A stretch of DNA of 64,000 nucleotides from Chitinophaga rhizosphaerae (GTDB taxonomy: Bacteria; Bacteroidota; Bacteroidia; Chitinophagales; Chitinophagaceae), in NCBI RefSeq assembly GCF_003958645.1, contig NZ_RXLO01000005.1, positions 434,001 through 498,000 of the forward strand, written 5' to 3'. The position numbers and the translations under genes are program-made. Below the pieces are notes generated by a model, which made no database searches, was not told where the DNA came from, and was given only the letters and a program-made list of their open reading frames with translations. Shown piece by piece: positions 49,989 through 57,872 of this stretch; the first letter of the stretch is position 1; every line of letters starts with the position of its first letter.

Positions 49989-52499
49989 TTATTTTTTGGA
50001 TGGCTTGCCGCCTTCGGGCGCTACTTCCTTGCCGGCATTGGCTTTCCGCTGCCGGATGATCTCGAAAGCGATAGCCATGGCGAGCAGGATCAGCATGGCG
50101 AAGGACGAAAACGCCGTGATCTTGTTGCCCAGGTAATAGCTGCGCGGCTCGAATTTCATGACGATGTCGTGATCGCCCGCGGGGATTTTGGCGGCGCGCA
50201 GCAGGTAGTTCGCGCGGAGGATTTCTTCTTCCTTACCATCGATGAACAGTTTCCATCCTGCGGGATAGTAAATCTCCGAGAACACAGCCAGGCCGGCTTT
50301 GCTGTTGGAGCTGCGGTAATGCAGCTCGTTGAGGCCGTATTGGGTGAGCCGGATGTGGCTGGCCGAATCTTTCGCGGGCACGAGGCCGTTCAGCGAAGGA
50401 CGGAACCGCTCGTCGACCACGGCGGCATGCGCGGTAGGCAGGCTGTCGAGCGATTTCATTTCCGCATCGGCGTTCTTTGCCCATACGAGGCTGTCTACGA
50501 ACCAGGCGTTACCGAGTGCTTCGGGGTTGCGCTGGTAGGAGAGCTGGCCTTGCGGGGTCTGGAAAATGACGTATTTGGTGTTGAGCATGTTCACTACGCC
50601 CGGCGTGCCTTTAGACAGCTGATGCTCGATCAGGTCCTGGTAACGGGCGAGCTTCACGGGGCTGTAACCGCCCACGCTCTTGTGATGGTACGAACTGATG
50701 GCGTCCTCGAAACGTGCGGTATTGAAAACGCGGTAATACGGATCGGGATCTTTCTTGATCTCGATATCCACGGGAGACGGCGCAAAAATGGCGCTGTAGT
50801 CAGACGGGGTTACGTAGTTTTCTTTACCAAGGTAGCGGTTGGAAATCCACATTTCGTCTACTGCAACGAGGCCGGCAAGGATGGCGAGGGCGGGCGCGGC
50901 AGACAATCTGCCTTTCAGCCAGGCCCAGCAGAGCGCGAATGCGGCTACGATGAAGAAGAGGCTCCTCAGCGCATCGATCCGCAGCAGCGAAGCACGGTCT
51001 GCCTTCAGTGCGGTGATGATCTGGCCGAGCATATTCTGATCGCCGCCCACGAACTGGCTGAAATACTGCAGCGCAAAATCTTTGCTGTGGGTGAAAGACA
51101 ATACCCCGAAAGAGCATACCACGAGCAACAGCGCGGCGCCCCCGGTCAGGTACAGCGCCTTCTTCAGGTCTTTCATCGCCAGGGTTTTATCCTGTGTGTC
51201 TGCCAACAGCTGGTTCAGGCCCCAGCATGCGAAGAAGGGTACCAGCAACTGCGGGATCACCAGCGCCTGCGAGGGCGCGCGGAATTTATTGTACAACGGG
51301 AGATAGTCGAACAGGAAATAGTTAATGAAGGAAAGGTTGCTGCCCCATGCGAGCACCAGGCCCACGATGCAGGCGGCCACGATCCACCATTTGTTGAAAT
51401 CTTTTACGATGAACAGCGCCAGAATGAACAGGAACAGCGTGATGGCGCCCCAGTATTTGCCGCCGTCGGTCATGGGTTGCGAGCCCCAGTAGCGCGGCAT
51501 GTTCTTCACGAACTCGTTGGCCTGCGCTTCAGGAACGCCCATGGTGGTCAGTTGCTTGTGCATTTCGCCATTGTCGGGCAGGGGGCCGGAGGAAGGGCCG
51601 CCGTAGAGGTTGGGCGCCACCACGGTGAGGGTTTCGAAAATACCTTCGCTCCAGTTGAATGCGTAGCTTTTATCGAGCCCGCCTTTCGATTTGTCGCTTT
51701 CCGAACCGGCAGCGGGCGTCAGTTCGCTATGGCCGCCGCGCATGGTGTATTTACCGAATTCGGTGGTGGTCCACACGGAAACGGTGCTGGGGAGAACGGA
51801 CAGTGCGCCGAAAACCAGCAATGTTCCCGTGGCTTTCAGGAATGGGGGCACCTGTTTGGTCTTAACGGCATGAACGAGATAGCCGATCCCTATGCAAAGG
51901 CACACCAGCAGCATATAATAAACCATCTGGTAGTGGCCGGAAGTGATCATGAGGCACAGCGTGATACAGGTAATGATCCCGCCGATGAAATATTTGCCGC
52001 GGTAGGCGAGGAGGATGCCGGCGAGCAGGGGCGCCATATAGGCGATGGTAAACATCTTCGTATCGTGCCCCGCAGCGATGATCATCGCGTTATACGAACC
52101 GAACCCGAAGGCAATGGCCCCCATCACCGCGATCCACCACCTGAAATTCATGACAGACAGCAGGAAATAAAAACCGATCATCGCCAGGAAATAAAAGTTC
52201 ACCGGCTTCGGCAAGCCCAACGTGAAGATCTCGTGCAGGTAATACGTATAGTTGTCCTGCGCCATATAGATCTGGTACGTAGGCATCCCGCCAAACATGG
52301 CGTTGGTCCACACAGGATTGATGCCTGTGCTGTCGTGATATGCACGCGCCTCCTGGGACATGCCCTTCCACGACACGTTATCGGTCTGCCGCAATTCCAT
52401 GTCGTTCAACACGGGCGAGCAGAACAGGAACGCGAGACCCAGGAAGATCAGGACGGCATACACATGTTTCAGAAGGCCTTTTTGCCAAGTTTGTTGCAT
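49989..52499 (-). CDS. YfhO family membrane protein
   Basis: 836 residues: about 12 transmembrane segments in the first 560, for example VYAVLIFLGLAFLFCSPVL, MAPLLAGILLAYRGKYFIGG and AIAFGFGSYNAMIIAAGH, then an extracytoplasmic domain (about 560-790) and a terminal helix (ITAFSSFAMLILLAMAIAF) with a Lys-rich tail. YfhO homologues are GT-C-fold proteins linked in Firmicutes to glycosylation of lipoteichoic acid; in Bacteroidota the role is unknown. DxD-like acidic pairs early in the sequence (LNDMELRQTDNVSW) fit the GT-C loop 1. Start ATG 52499, divergent from the small membrane protein by 63 bp. Confidence 0.78.
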   Translation of the reverse strand: MQQTWQKGLLKHVYAVLIFLGLAFLFCSPVLNDMELRQTDNVSWKGMSQEARAYHDSTGINPVWTNAMFGGMPTYQIYMAQDNYTYYLHEIFTLGLPKPVNFYFLAMIGFYFLLSVMNFRWWIAVMGAIAFGFGSYNAMIIAAGHDTKMFTIAYMAPLLAGILLAYRGKYFIGGIITCITLCLMITSGHYQMVYYMLLVCLCIGIGYLVHAVKTKQVPPFLKATGTLLVFGALSVLPSTVSVWTTTEFGKYTMRGGHSELTPAAGSESDKSKGGLDKSYAFNWSEGIFETLTVVAPNLYGGPSSGPLPDNGEMHKQLTTMGVPEAQANEFVKNMPRYWGSQPMTDGGKYWGAITLFLFILALFIVKDFNKWWIVAACIVGLVLAWGSNLSFINYFLFDYLPLYNKFRAPSQALVIPQLLVPFFACWGLNQLLADTQDKTLAMKDLKKALYLTGGAALLLVVCSFGVLSFTHSKDFALQYFSQFVGGDQNMLGQIITALKADRASLLRIDALRSLFFIVAAFALCWAWLKGRLSAAPALAILAGLVAVDEMWISNRYLGKENYVTPSDYSAIFAPSPVDIEIKKDPDPYYRVFNTARFEDAISSYHHKSVGGYSPVKLARYQDLIEHQLSKGTPGVVNMLNTKYVIFQTPQGQLSYQRNPEALGNAWFVDSLVWAKNADAEMKSLDSLPTAHAAVVDERFRPSLNGLVPAKDSASHIRLTQYGLNELHYRSSNSKAGLAVFSEIYYPAGWKLFIDGKEEEILRANYLLRAAKIPAGDHDIVMKFEPRSYYLGNKITAFSSFAMLILLAMAIAFEIIRQRKANAGKEVAPEGGKPSKK

Positions 52500-52562
52500 C
52501 GGGTATTTCCGGTTTAGTTGTAAAAGAATCCAAAATAACTGTATTTTATCCGAAATTTCAAT

Positions 52563-52844
52563 ATGAGGCTCGTCCGCTTTCTCATAAAATTGAGCTTTAT
52601 CTGTAATATCTGCTATTGGCTAGGATTTGTCATCCGGATGACGGGAGATCCCGAAGCGTGGGACTTCCTCGTCAAACACGTCACTATCCTCGGCTGGCTC
52701 GTGGCCGCGCCCCTCAATATCGTTACCATTCTCCTCGCCATCGTTATGCTGCTGTTGAAAAAGGTGCGTTTTACAGATATCCATCCCTACGTTTTTGTGC
52801 TGAATGTCATTACTTTGCTTTTCCAACTCGTATCCCCCATATGA
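52563..52844 (+). CDS. Small membrane protein of unknown function
   Basis: 93 residues with three hydrophobic stretches (LIKLSFICNICYWLGFVI, LGWLVAAPLNIVTILLAIVM, VFVLNVITLLFQLVSPI). No family recognised. Its TGA overlaps the ATG of the YhhQ-type transporter (ATGA), so the two are translationally coupled. The pairing suggests an accessory membrane subunit, but that is inference. Confidence 0.7.
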   Translation: MRLVRFLIKLSFICNICYWLGFVIRMTGDPEAWDFLVKHVTILGWLVAAPLNIVTILLAIVMLLLKKVRFTDIHPYVFVLNVITLLFQLVSPI

Positions 52845-53635
52845 TTACCAATATATTGAAAGACAAGCCCACCCGGGTCTTCATCATTCTAGCAGGCATT
52901 TTCGTGGCCAACGCCCTCATCGCCGAGATCATCGGCGTCAAGATCTTTTCGCTGGAAGCCACCTTCGGCATGGCACCCGTGAACATCATGATCTTCGGGG
53001 ACGCGTACAGTTTCAACATGACCGCCGGCGTACTGCTCTGGCCCGTCGTTTTTATCATGACCGATATCATCAATGAATATTACGGCGTGAAAGGCGTCCG
53101 TTTCCTGTCGTACCTCACTGCCGCGCTCATCGCCTTCGCTTTCATCATCTTTTACATCGCCATCCGCCTCGATCCGGCCGCTTTCTTCGTAACGAGTAAG
53201 GTGGAAGCCGGCGTTCCGGATATGGACAAGGCGTACGGCCAGATCCTCGGCCAGGGTTCCATGATCATCATCGCGTCGCTCACGGCTTTTCTGCTGGGGC
53301 AGCTGGTAGACGTGTTCACGTTCCACAAGATCAAAAAAGTGACCGGCGAAGGCAAAATCTGGCTCCGCTCCACCGGTTCCACGCTTGTTTCGCAGCTTAT
53401 CGACTCGTTCGTAGTCCTGTTTTGCGCGTTCTACCTGTTCCCGCTCATCGCCGGTCAAAAAGGACAGGTGTGGCCGCTGGGGCTGGTTATCAGTGTCTGC
53501 ATCATCAATTACATCTATAAATTCACGGTCGCCATCGTGCTCACACCGGTCATTTATTGGGTCCACGGCATCATTGAAAGATACCTGGGCCATGAACTGG
53601 CGGGAGAGATGAAACGCGCGGCCATGAACCGATAA
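52841..53635 (+). CDS. YhhQ-type queuosine precursor transporter (ECF-like membrane protein)
   Basis: 264 residues with six or more membrane segments. The family core is present: VFIILAGIFVANALIAEIIG, MTAGVLLWPVVFIMTDIINE (conserved PxxFxxxDxxNE-type segment) and STLVSQLIDSFVVLFCAFYL (SQxxDxxxF). YhhQ proteins import queuosine precursors such as preQ1/preQ0. ATG 52841 overlaps the previous stop. The NUDIX gene begins 10 bp downstream, so the three make a compact operon. Confidence 0.88.
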   Translation: MITNILKDKPTRVFIILAGIFVANALIAEIIGVKIFSLEATFGMAPVNIMIFGDAYSFNMTAGVLLWPVVFIMTDIINEYYGVKGVRFLSYLTAALIAFAFIIFYIAIRLDPAAFFVTSKVEAGVPDMDKAYGQILGQGSMIIIASLTAFLLGQLVDVFTFHKIKKVTGEGKIWLRSTGSTLVSQLIDSFVVLFCAFYLFPLIAGQKGQVWPLGLVISVCIINYIYKFTVAIVLTPVIYWVHGIIERYLGHELAGEMKRAAMNR

Positions 53636-53645
53636 ATAATTCAAA

Positions 53646-54095
53646 ATGCCTCAGTTTACGGTCCGTGTATACGGCATCATGATCAATGAAAAGAAACAGG
53701 TACTCGTGAGCGACGAGTACATCCGCGGCGGTTATTACACCAAGTTCCCCGGCGGCGGCCTCGAGTTCGGCGAAGGAACGCTGGAATGCATGGTGAGGGA
53801 ATGGCAGGAAGAGCTGCGGCAGGATGTGGAAGTGGTGGAGCATATCTATACCACCGATTTTTTCCAGATTTCGGCGTTCGACAATACCAATCAGATCATT
53901 TCCATTTACTATCTCGTAAAACCGGTGTCGCCGTTCGTGGCGCCTTTGCTGGAGGAGCCATTCGGGTTCGATATCCCGGAAGGGGCAGACCAGGTGGAGG
54001 GCGTTAGATGGGTGGATTGGGACGAATTTTCGGCACAGGCGGTCACCCTGCCGATCGACAAGGTGCTGGCGGATATCGTCAAATCAAAATACTAG
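53646..54095 (+). CDS. NUDIX hydrolase
   Basis: 149 residues. The Nudix box GxxxxxEx7REUxEE is present as GGLEFGEGTLECMVREWQEE (residues 39-58), preceded by a strand pair (VRVYGIMINEKKQVLVSDEY) and FPGGG. Substrate class cannot be told (nucleoside diphosphate-X). Third gene of the YhhQ operon. Its stop overlaps the CorA stop by 4 bp on the opposite strand. Confidence 0.9.
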   Translation: MPQFTVRVYGIMINEKKQVLVSDEYIRGGYYTKFPGGGLEFGEGTLECMVREWQEELRQDVEVVEHIYTTDFFQISAFDNTNQIISIYYLVKPVSPFVAPLLEEPFGFDIPEGADQVEGVRWVDWDEFSAQAVTLPIDKVLADIVKSKY

Positions 54096-55030
54096 AACCA
54101 CTTTTTCTTCATGAAGTACCAGCTCATGACGATGGCCGTGATAATGGCGATCGTTACGGGGATGTAGAAACTGTATTTGGAATGGGCGTAGGGGATTTCC
54201 ACGTTCATGCCGTAAATGCTGGCTACGAGTACGGGCAGCGTGAGCACGATCGTGATGGACGTGAGGCGTTTCATCACGAAGTTGAGGTTGTTGGAGATGA
54301 TGCTCGCAAACGCGTCCATGGTCGAGGAAAGGATATTGGTGTAGATATTGGCCATTTCCAATGCCTGGGAAGTGTCTACGATCAGGTCGTGCAGGAATTC
54401 CTTTTCGTCTTCGTTGAGGCCGAGGAAGTTGGTGCGTTCCAGCTTCATGAGCAGCAGTTCGTTGCTGCGAAGGGCGGTGACGAAGTATACGAGGGATTTC
54501 TGGATGCGCATGAGGTACAGCAGTTCCTCGTTCCGGTTGGAATCGTAGAGTTTCTGTTCGAGCAAATTGCGGCGCTGGTTGATTTCCTTGAGGTAATCGA
54601 GGAAGTTCATGACCACTTTCTCGAAGATCTTCAGCACCATCATGTTCCGCTTTTCGGGATGGCGGTTGTGGAAGGTGTTGAGGAATTTCTTGATGGCGGC
54701 GTTGTCGAACGAATTGACGGTTACGATCTGGTTGTGGGTGAGGATGATCACGATGGGGATCGTGATGTAGTAGCTGTCGCTTTCGTTGATGGAGTTATTT
54801 TCTGTGGGGGTCTTGAGAACGATGAGCTTCACATTGTCTTCCAGCTCGAAACGGCTTTTTTCGTCGATATCCAGCGAGTCGGTCAAAAAGTCCAGCGGTA
54901 TATCGAGGCTTTCCGACAGCTGTTCGAACTCGGATTGTTTCAACGGCGGGGTAATATTCACCCAGGCGCCGTTATCCGGCTCCTTGATTTCCACCGTACG
55001 GGCATCGATATTTATGAAGTACTGGATCAT
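54092..55030 (-). CDS. corA: CorA family Mg2+/Co2+ transporter
   Basis: 312 residues. A large N-terminal cytosolic domain (FINIDARTVEIKEPDNGAWV, then PLDFLTDSLDIDEKSRFELE) and a long stalk helix (about 140-250) lead to two C-terminal transmembrane helices. The signature YGMN lies in LVASIYGMNVEIPYAHS (about residue 273). The end MKKKWF is basic, as in CorA. Works as a pentamer in the inner membrane. TACCTTTG lies 7 nt before the ATG. Same strand as dapF upstream, 44 bp gap. Confidence 0.93.
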   Translation of the reverse strand: MIQYFINIDARTVEIKEPDNGAWVNITPPLKQSEFEQLSESLDIPLDFLTDSLDIDEKSRFELEDNVKLIVLKTPTENNSINESDSYYITIPIVIILTHNQIVTVNSFDNAAIKKFLNTFHNRHPEKRNMMVLKIFEKVVMNFLDYLKEINQRRNLLEQKLYDSNRNEELLYLMRIQKSLVYFVTALRSNELLLMKLERTNFLGLNEDEKEFLHDLIVDTSQALEMANIYTNILSSTMDAFASIISNNLNFVMKRLTSITIVLTLPVLVASIYGMNVEIPYAHSKYSFYIPVTIAIITAIVMSWYFMKKKWF

Positions 55031-55037
55031 CCGGGCG

Positions 55038-55045
55038 CAAAGGTA
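55038..55045 (-). promoter_or_regulatory. -7-type box of corA
   Basis: TACCTTTG read leftward, an exact TAnnTTTG match, 7 nt before the ATG. The nearest TTTG upstream is at 15-bp spacing, shorter than usual. Confidence 0.35.
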
Positions 55046-55074
55046 ACGGAATTAATTTACCAAAAGCGGGCGGC

Positions 55075-55854
55075 CTAAATTTTAATATTTCCTTCAAATA
55101 CAGGCGTGGCGGGGCCGCAGAGCCAGATGTCCTCGAAGCTGCGCTCGCCCGTCCGCAGGTACCTGACTTCCAGGTGGCCGCCGAGGGTTTCCACGGGAAT
55201 GGCGTACTGTCCGGCTTCGCCGGGGGCGGCGGTGAGGGCGGCGGCGGTTACCCCGGTGCCGCAGGAATAGGTTTCGTCTTCCACGCCCCGCTCATAGGTG
55301 CGCACGAAAATGCCCTGGTCGGTTTCCTGCACGAAGTTGACGTTGGTGCCTACCGCGGCGAAGCGCTCGTTGTAGCGGATGCCCCGCCCTTCCTCGTACA
55401 CGTCCACTTCCTGGATATCGGTCACGAAGCGTACGAAGTGCGGGGAACCGGTATTGAGGTAGAAATAATTGTTCCCGATCTCCACCTGGTCCACATCCTT
55501 CATCTTCAGTTCCACCCAGCCGTTGTCGCGGAATTTGGCGTCATGCTCGCCGTCCGACGCGATGAACCGGAGCGTATCCCCTATAATACCCATGTTCCGG
55601 GCGAACGCGGTGAGGCACCTGCCGCCATTGCCGCACATGCTGCCTTCGCGGCCGTCGGAATTGTGGTATTTCATCCGGAAGTCGTACCCGTCCTGGTTTT
55701 CCAGCATCATAAGCCCGTCTGCCCCGATGCCGAAGCGGCGGTCGCACAAATGTTCGATCTGTTCGGTCGTGAGGCCGGAATATTCGCCGGAACGGTTGTC
55801 CACGATCACGAAATCGTTCCCTGTTCCCTGGTATTTATAGAAATGGATCTGCAT
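55075..55854 (-). CDS. dapF: Diaminopimelate epimerase
   Basis: Interconverts LL- and meso-diaminopimelate for lysine and peptidoglycan synthesis. 259 residues. Both catalytic Cys regions are visible: EGSMCGNGGRCLTAFAR (about residue 75) and ETYSCGTGVTAAALTA (about 202). The start FYKYQGTGNDFVIVDN and FGIGADGLMML are family hallmarks. A promoter (TTG, 20-bp spacer, TAACTTTG) lies immediately upstream, with the -7 box 7 nt from the ATG and overlapping the end of the upstream phosphorylase gene region. Confidence 0.95.
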   Translation of the reverse strand: MQIHFYKYQGTGNDFVIVDNRSGEYSGLTTEQIEHLCDRRFGIGADGLMMLENQDGYDFRMKYHNSDGREGSMCGNGGRCLTAFARNMGIIGDTLRFIASDGEHDAKFRDNGWVELKMKDVDQVEIGNNYFYLNTGSPHFVRFVTDIQEVDVYEEGRGIRYNERFAAVGTNVNFVQETDQGIFVRTYERGVEDETYSCGTGVTAAALTAAPGEAGQYAIPVETLGGHLEVRYLRTGERSFEDIWLCGPATPVFEGNIKI

Positions 55855-55861
55855 GATGGAG

Positions 55862-55892
55862 CAAAGTTACACATTGTTGCGGAGGGATTCAA
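55862..55892 (-). promoter_or_regulatory. Promoter of dapF
   Basis: Read leftward: TTG (55892-55890), 20 bp, TAACTTTG (55869-55862). Fits the Bacteroidota promoter form and places the transcript start close to the ATG at 55854. Confidence 0.5.
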
Positions 55893-56764
55893 GCGGCGAT
55901 GATAGGAAGGGCGGTGGTAATGAGTTTTTCCACGGCGGCGTTCCCGTCTGCGCTGAATTCTCCCCTGACGCGATTGGCCACGATGGCGCTCAGCGAGAGG
56001 CAACGGTGCCCGAAAACGCGCCCCAGGCCGTATATCCCCGAGGTTTCCATTTCGAAGTTGGTGATGCGCTGGTTTTCGAAGGTGAACCTGCCGAGCTGGT
56101 CGATCAGCTCGGGATGGGAGAGTGCACCGCGGAGCTGGCGGCCCTGCGGGGCGTAGAATCCCGGGCAGGTAACGGTGATGCCCGAATGGAACCCTTCGCC
56201 GAAAAGCCCCAGTAATTCCGGCGCGGCCTCGAACAGGTAAGGCCGGGCCGCATGGGGCTGCAGGCGCACCTGCCCGCGGAAAGCTTCCAGGAGCTGGAGC
56301 TCCTCGGGCGTATTGTGCCAGGTATAATAAGGCAGCAGGTTATCGAGCCCGATGGCGTGCGACGAAGCCACGAAACCATCGACCGGGATATGTTCCTGCA
56401 ATGAGCCAGACGTTCCCAGCCGCACGATCCGCAGGCTGGTGAGCGAGTCTTTGACCTGCCGGGTTTCGAAATCGATGTTCACCAGGGCGTCCAGTTCGTT
56501 GAGAACGATGTCGATATTGTCTGTACCGATACCGGTAGACACCACCGAGATCCGGGTATTGCCGACATACCCGGTGTGGGTGACGAACTCGCGGTGCCGG
56601 AATTGCCCTTCCATCCGGTCGAAATGTTTGCTGACGTTCGCCACCCGGTCAGGATCGCCCACGGTGATGATGGTGTGCGCGATTTCTTCGGGCCTTACAT
56701 CCAAATGGTAAACCGCCCCGCGGGCGTTGAGAATCAGTTCTGATGCGGCAATTCCTGTTGACAT
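55889..56764 (-). CDS. Nucleoside phosphorylase (uridine phosphorylase-like)
   Basis: 291 residues of the PNP/Udp superfamily. N-terminal IITVGDPDRVANVSKHFDRM (phosphate-binding GDP/Arg), GYVGNTRISVVSTGIGTDNI (about 68), IVRLGTSGSLQEHIPVDGFV (about 112) and NFEMETSGIYGLGRVFGH (nucleoside/ribose-binding, about 240) are all typical. Length fits uridine phosphorylases with a Bacteroidota extension. It salvages ribonucleosides by phosphorolysis. Base specificity is not certain. Starts at ATG 56764; the spacer to tRNA-Cys carries a promoter on the other strand. Confidence 0.88.
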   Translation of the reverse strand: MSTGIAASELILNARGAVYHLDVRPEEIAHTIITVGDPDRVANVSKHFDRMEGQFRHREFVTHTGYVGNTRISVVSTGIGTDNIDIVLNELDALVNIDFETRQVKDSLTSLRIVRLGTSGSLQEHIPVDGFVASSHAIGLDNLLPYYTWHNTPEELQLLEAFRGQVRLQPHAARPYLFEAAPELLGLFGEGFHSGITVTCPGFYAPQGRQLRGALSHPELIDQLGRFTFENQRITNFEMETSGIYGLGRVFGHRCLSLSAIVANRVRGEFSADGNAAVEKLITTALPIIAA

Positions 56765-56808
56765 AAATCGATTTTTTTTATTCCGTAAAGAAATATCTTG
56801 TAATCAGA

Positions 56809-56839
56809 TTTGGCAAATATCTAAAATTTACTACTTTTG
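56809..56839 (+). promoter_or_regulatory. Promoter of tRNA-Cys
   Basis: TTTG (56809-56812), exactly 19 bp, TACTTTTG (56832-56839): an ideal Bacteroidota housekeeping promoter. It ends 34 bp before the tRNA 5' end. Confidence 0.8.
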
Positions 56840-56873
56840 CAGTCCATCAAAAACGGATGGGAACAAAAAACAA

Positions 56874-56944
56874 GGTACCGTGGCCGAGAGGCTAGGCAGA
56901 GGTCTGCAAAACCTCGTACAGCGGTTCGAATCCGCTCGGTACCT
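56874..56944 (+). tRNA. tRNA-Cys (anticodon GCA)
   Basis: 71 nt fold into a full cloverleaf. Acceptor GGTACCG (56874-56880) pairs with CGGTACC (56937-56943), discriminator T at 56944. Anticodon stem GAGGT/ACCTC encloses loop CTGCAAA with anticodon GCA (56906-56908). T arm AGCGG/CCGCT encloses TTCGAAT. The U73 discriminator is the usual cysteine identity base. CCA is not encoded. A promoter lies upstream and a terminator 12 bp downstream, so it is a monocistronic tRNA gene. Confidence 0.95.
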
Positions 56945-56956
56945 CAGGATCATCTG

Positions 56957-56986
56957 AAACCCGCCTTCATGGCGGGTTTTGTTTTT
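56957..56986 (+). terminator. Intrinsic terminator of tRNA-Cys
   Basis: AAACCCGCC (56957-56965), loop TTCAT, GGCGGGTTT (56971-56979), then a T-rich tail (TGTTTTT). Confidence 0.9.
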
Positions 56987-57338
56987 CCGGAACTTCCCCG
57001 TCCCCCCCAAACTGCACGCCCGGTCGCCCCGTTCACCCATCCCAATTTCAAACAACGTATTATCGGGAATTTGGTTGTATTTCGCAGTACGATGCCGTAT
57101 TCCGGCAGCAGTGCCGCGCAAAATTCATGCTTGATTCCCTTTCCCGGGTAAAATTCCCGGAATTTTCCATGCCGAATCTTTGCAGCACTTTCAATCTTTG
57201 TGCATGGCATCGTCCCGACTGGCGGGTTATCTCGCTACCAACACCCACATCGCGAGGGCGGGAATGAGGAAGCCCGTGCGCTTGCGCGTCACGGGCTTCG
57301 GGGGTTCAGAGTAGCATCTACCGTTGGCAGTAGAATTC
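56987..57338. other. Gap between tRNA-Cys and the SusCD operon end
   Basis: I see no gene here. It contains a perfect palindrome AAAATTCC-C-GGAATTTT (57150-57166), two TCTTTG copies at about 57176 and 57198 without promoter spacing, and a strong hairpin at 57269-57299. Confidence 0.5.
57269..57299 (-). terminator. Hairpin at the 3' end of the SusCD operon
   Basis: Read leftward, GAAGCCCGTG and CACGGGCTTC pair over 10 bp; inside, CGC and GCG close a GCAA tetraloop. No U-tract follows, so it may stabilise or weakly terminate the operon mRNA, 40 bp past its last stop. Confidence 0.5.
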
Positions 57339-57869
57339 TTATTTAGTTGTGTACACTTCTATTTCCGACAGGAAGGCTTTCTGGATAGGCCCGGCCAGCG
57401 CGGTGAGCCGCAGGTACCGGTACGTGCCGGAAGAGGGCACGGGAAAGCTTTGGGCGGTACGCGTGGTGGGCACGAAGGCGAGATTGTCTTTGAGCAACGT
57501 CCATGCATTGCCGTCGGTACTGCCTTCCAGCTTGAAGCGCGTCATCCCGTTGGCGTCGTTCTGCCGGGCAATGATGTCGATCGTCACGAGATGGATGGCG
57601 GTTTTCATGTCGACGGTGATGGAATGCGGGTAAGGCAATACGGTCGGGCAACCTTGCGAGCTCCAGTAAGTGGCGGTTTTGCCGTCGAGCACGAGGTTGG
57701 CCGTTGCGGTTTCGCAAGTGGTTTCCTCGCTGGAAGCGGTAGCGCTCCAGCCGGTGCGGTCGGCTTTCATCACGGTGGATTTGTCCTGGAAGAAAACGGC
57801 GTCGGCCTTGCCGCATCCTGCCGCCGCGATACATGCCATGAGATATAGATAGAGAATTGATGGTTTCAT
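57339..57869 (-). CDS. Discoidin (F5/8 type C) domain lipoprotein
   Basis: 176 residues: lipoprotein signal (LYLMACIAAAGCGK, Cys about residue 19), a short linker, then a single discoidin-type sandwich (WSATASSEETTCETATANLV, LDGKTATYWSSQ, PHSITVDMKTAIHLVTIDII, TYRYLRLTALAG, AFLSEIEVYTTK). Such modules bind glycans, often in surface lipoproteins of PULs. It is the last gene of the FecR-SusC-SusD operon, 3 bp after susD, so it probably serves as an extra surface glycan-binding protein (SusE/F-like by position). The ligand is unknown. Confidence 0.85.
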   Translation of the reverse strand: MKPSILYLYLMACIAAAGCGKADAVFFQDKSTVMKADRTGWSATASSEETTCETATANLVLDGKTATYWSSQGCPTVLPYPHSITVDMKTAIHLVTIDIIARQNDANGMTRFKLEGSTDGNAWTLLKDNLAFVPTTRTAQSFPVPSSGTYRYLRLTALAGPIQKAFLSEIEVYTTK

Positions 57870-57872
57870 GCT

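Noticed and set aside
52500..52562. A preQ1-type riboswitch before the YhhQ operon.
   Set aside because: The 63-bp spacer lacks the paired segments and C-rich loop expected of that riboswitch.
56950..57210. Small frames over the gap after tRNA-Cys.
   Set aside because: They overlap the tRNA terminator, have no start signals and no similarity that I recognise.
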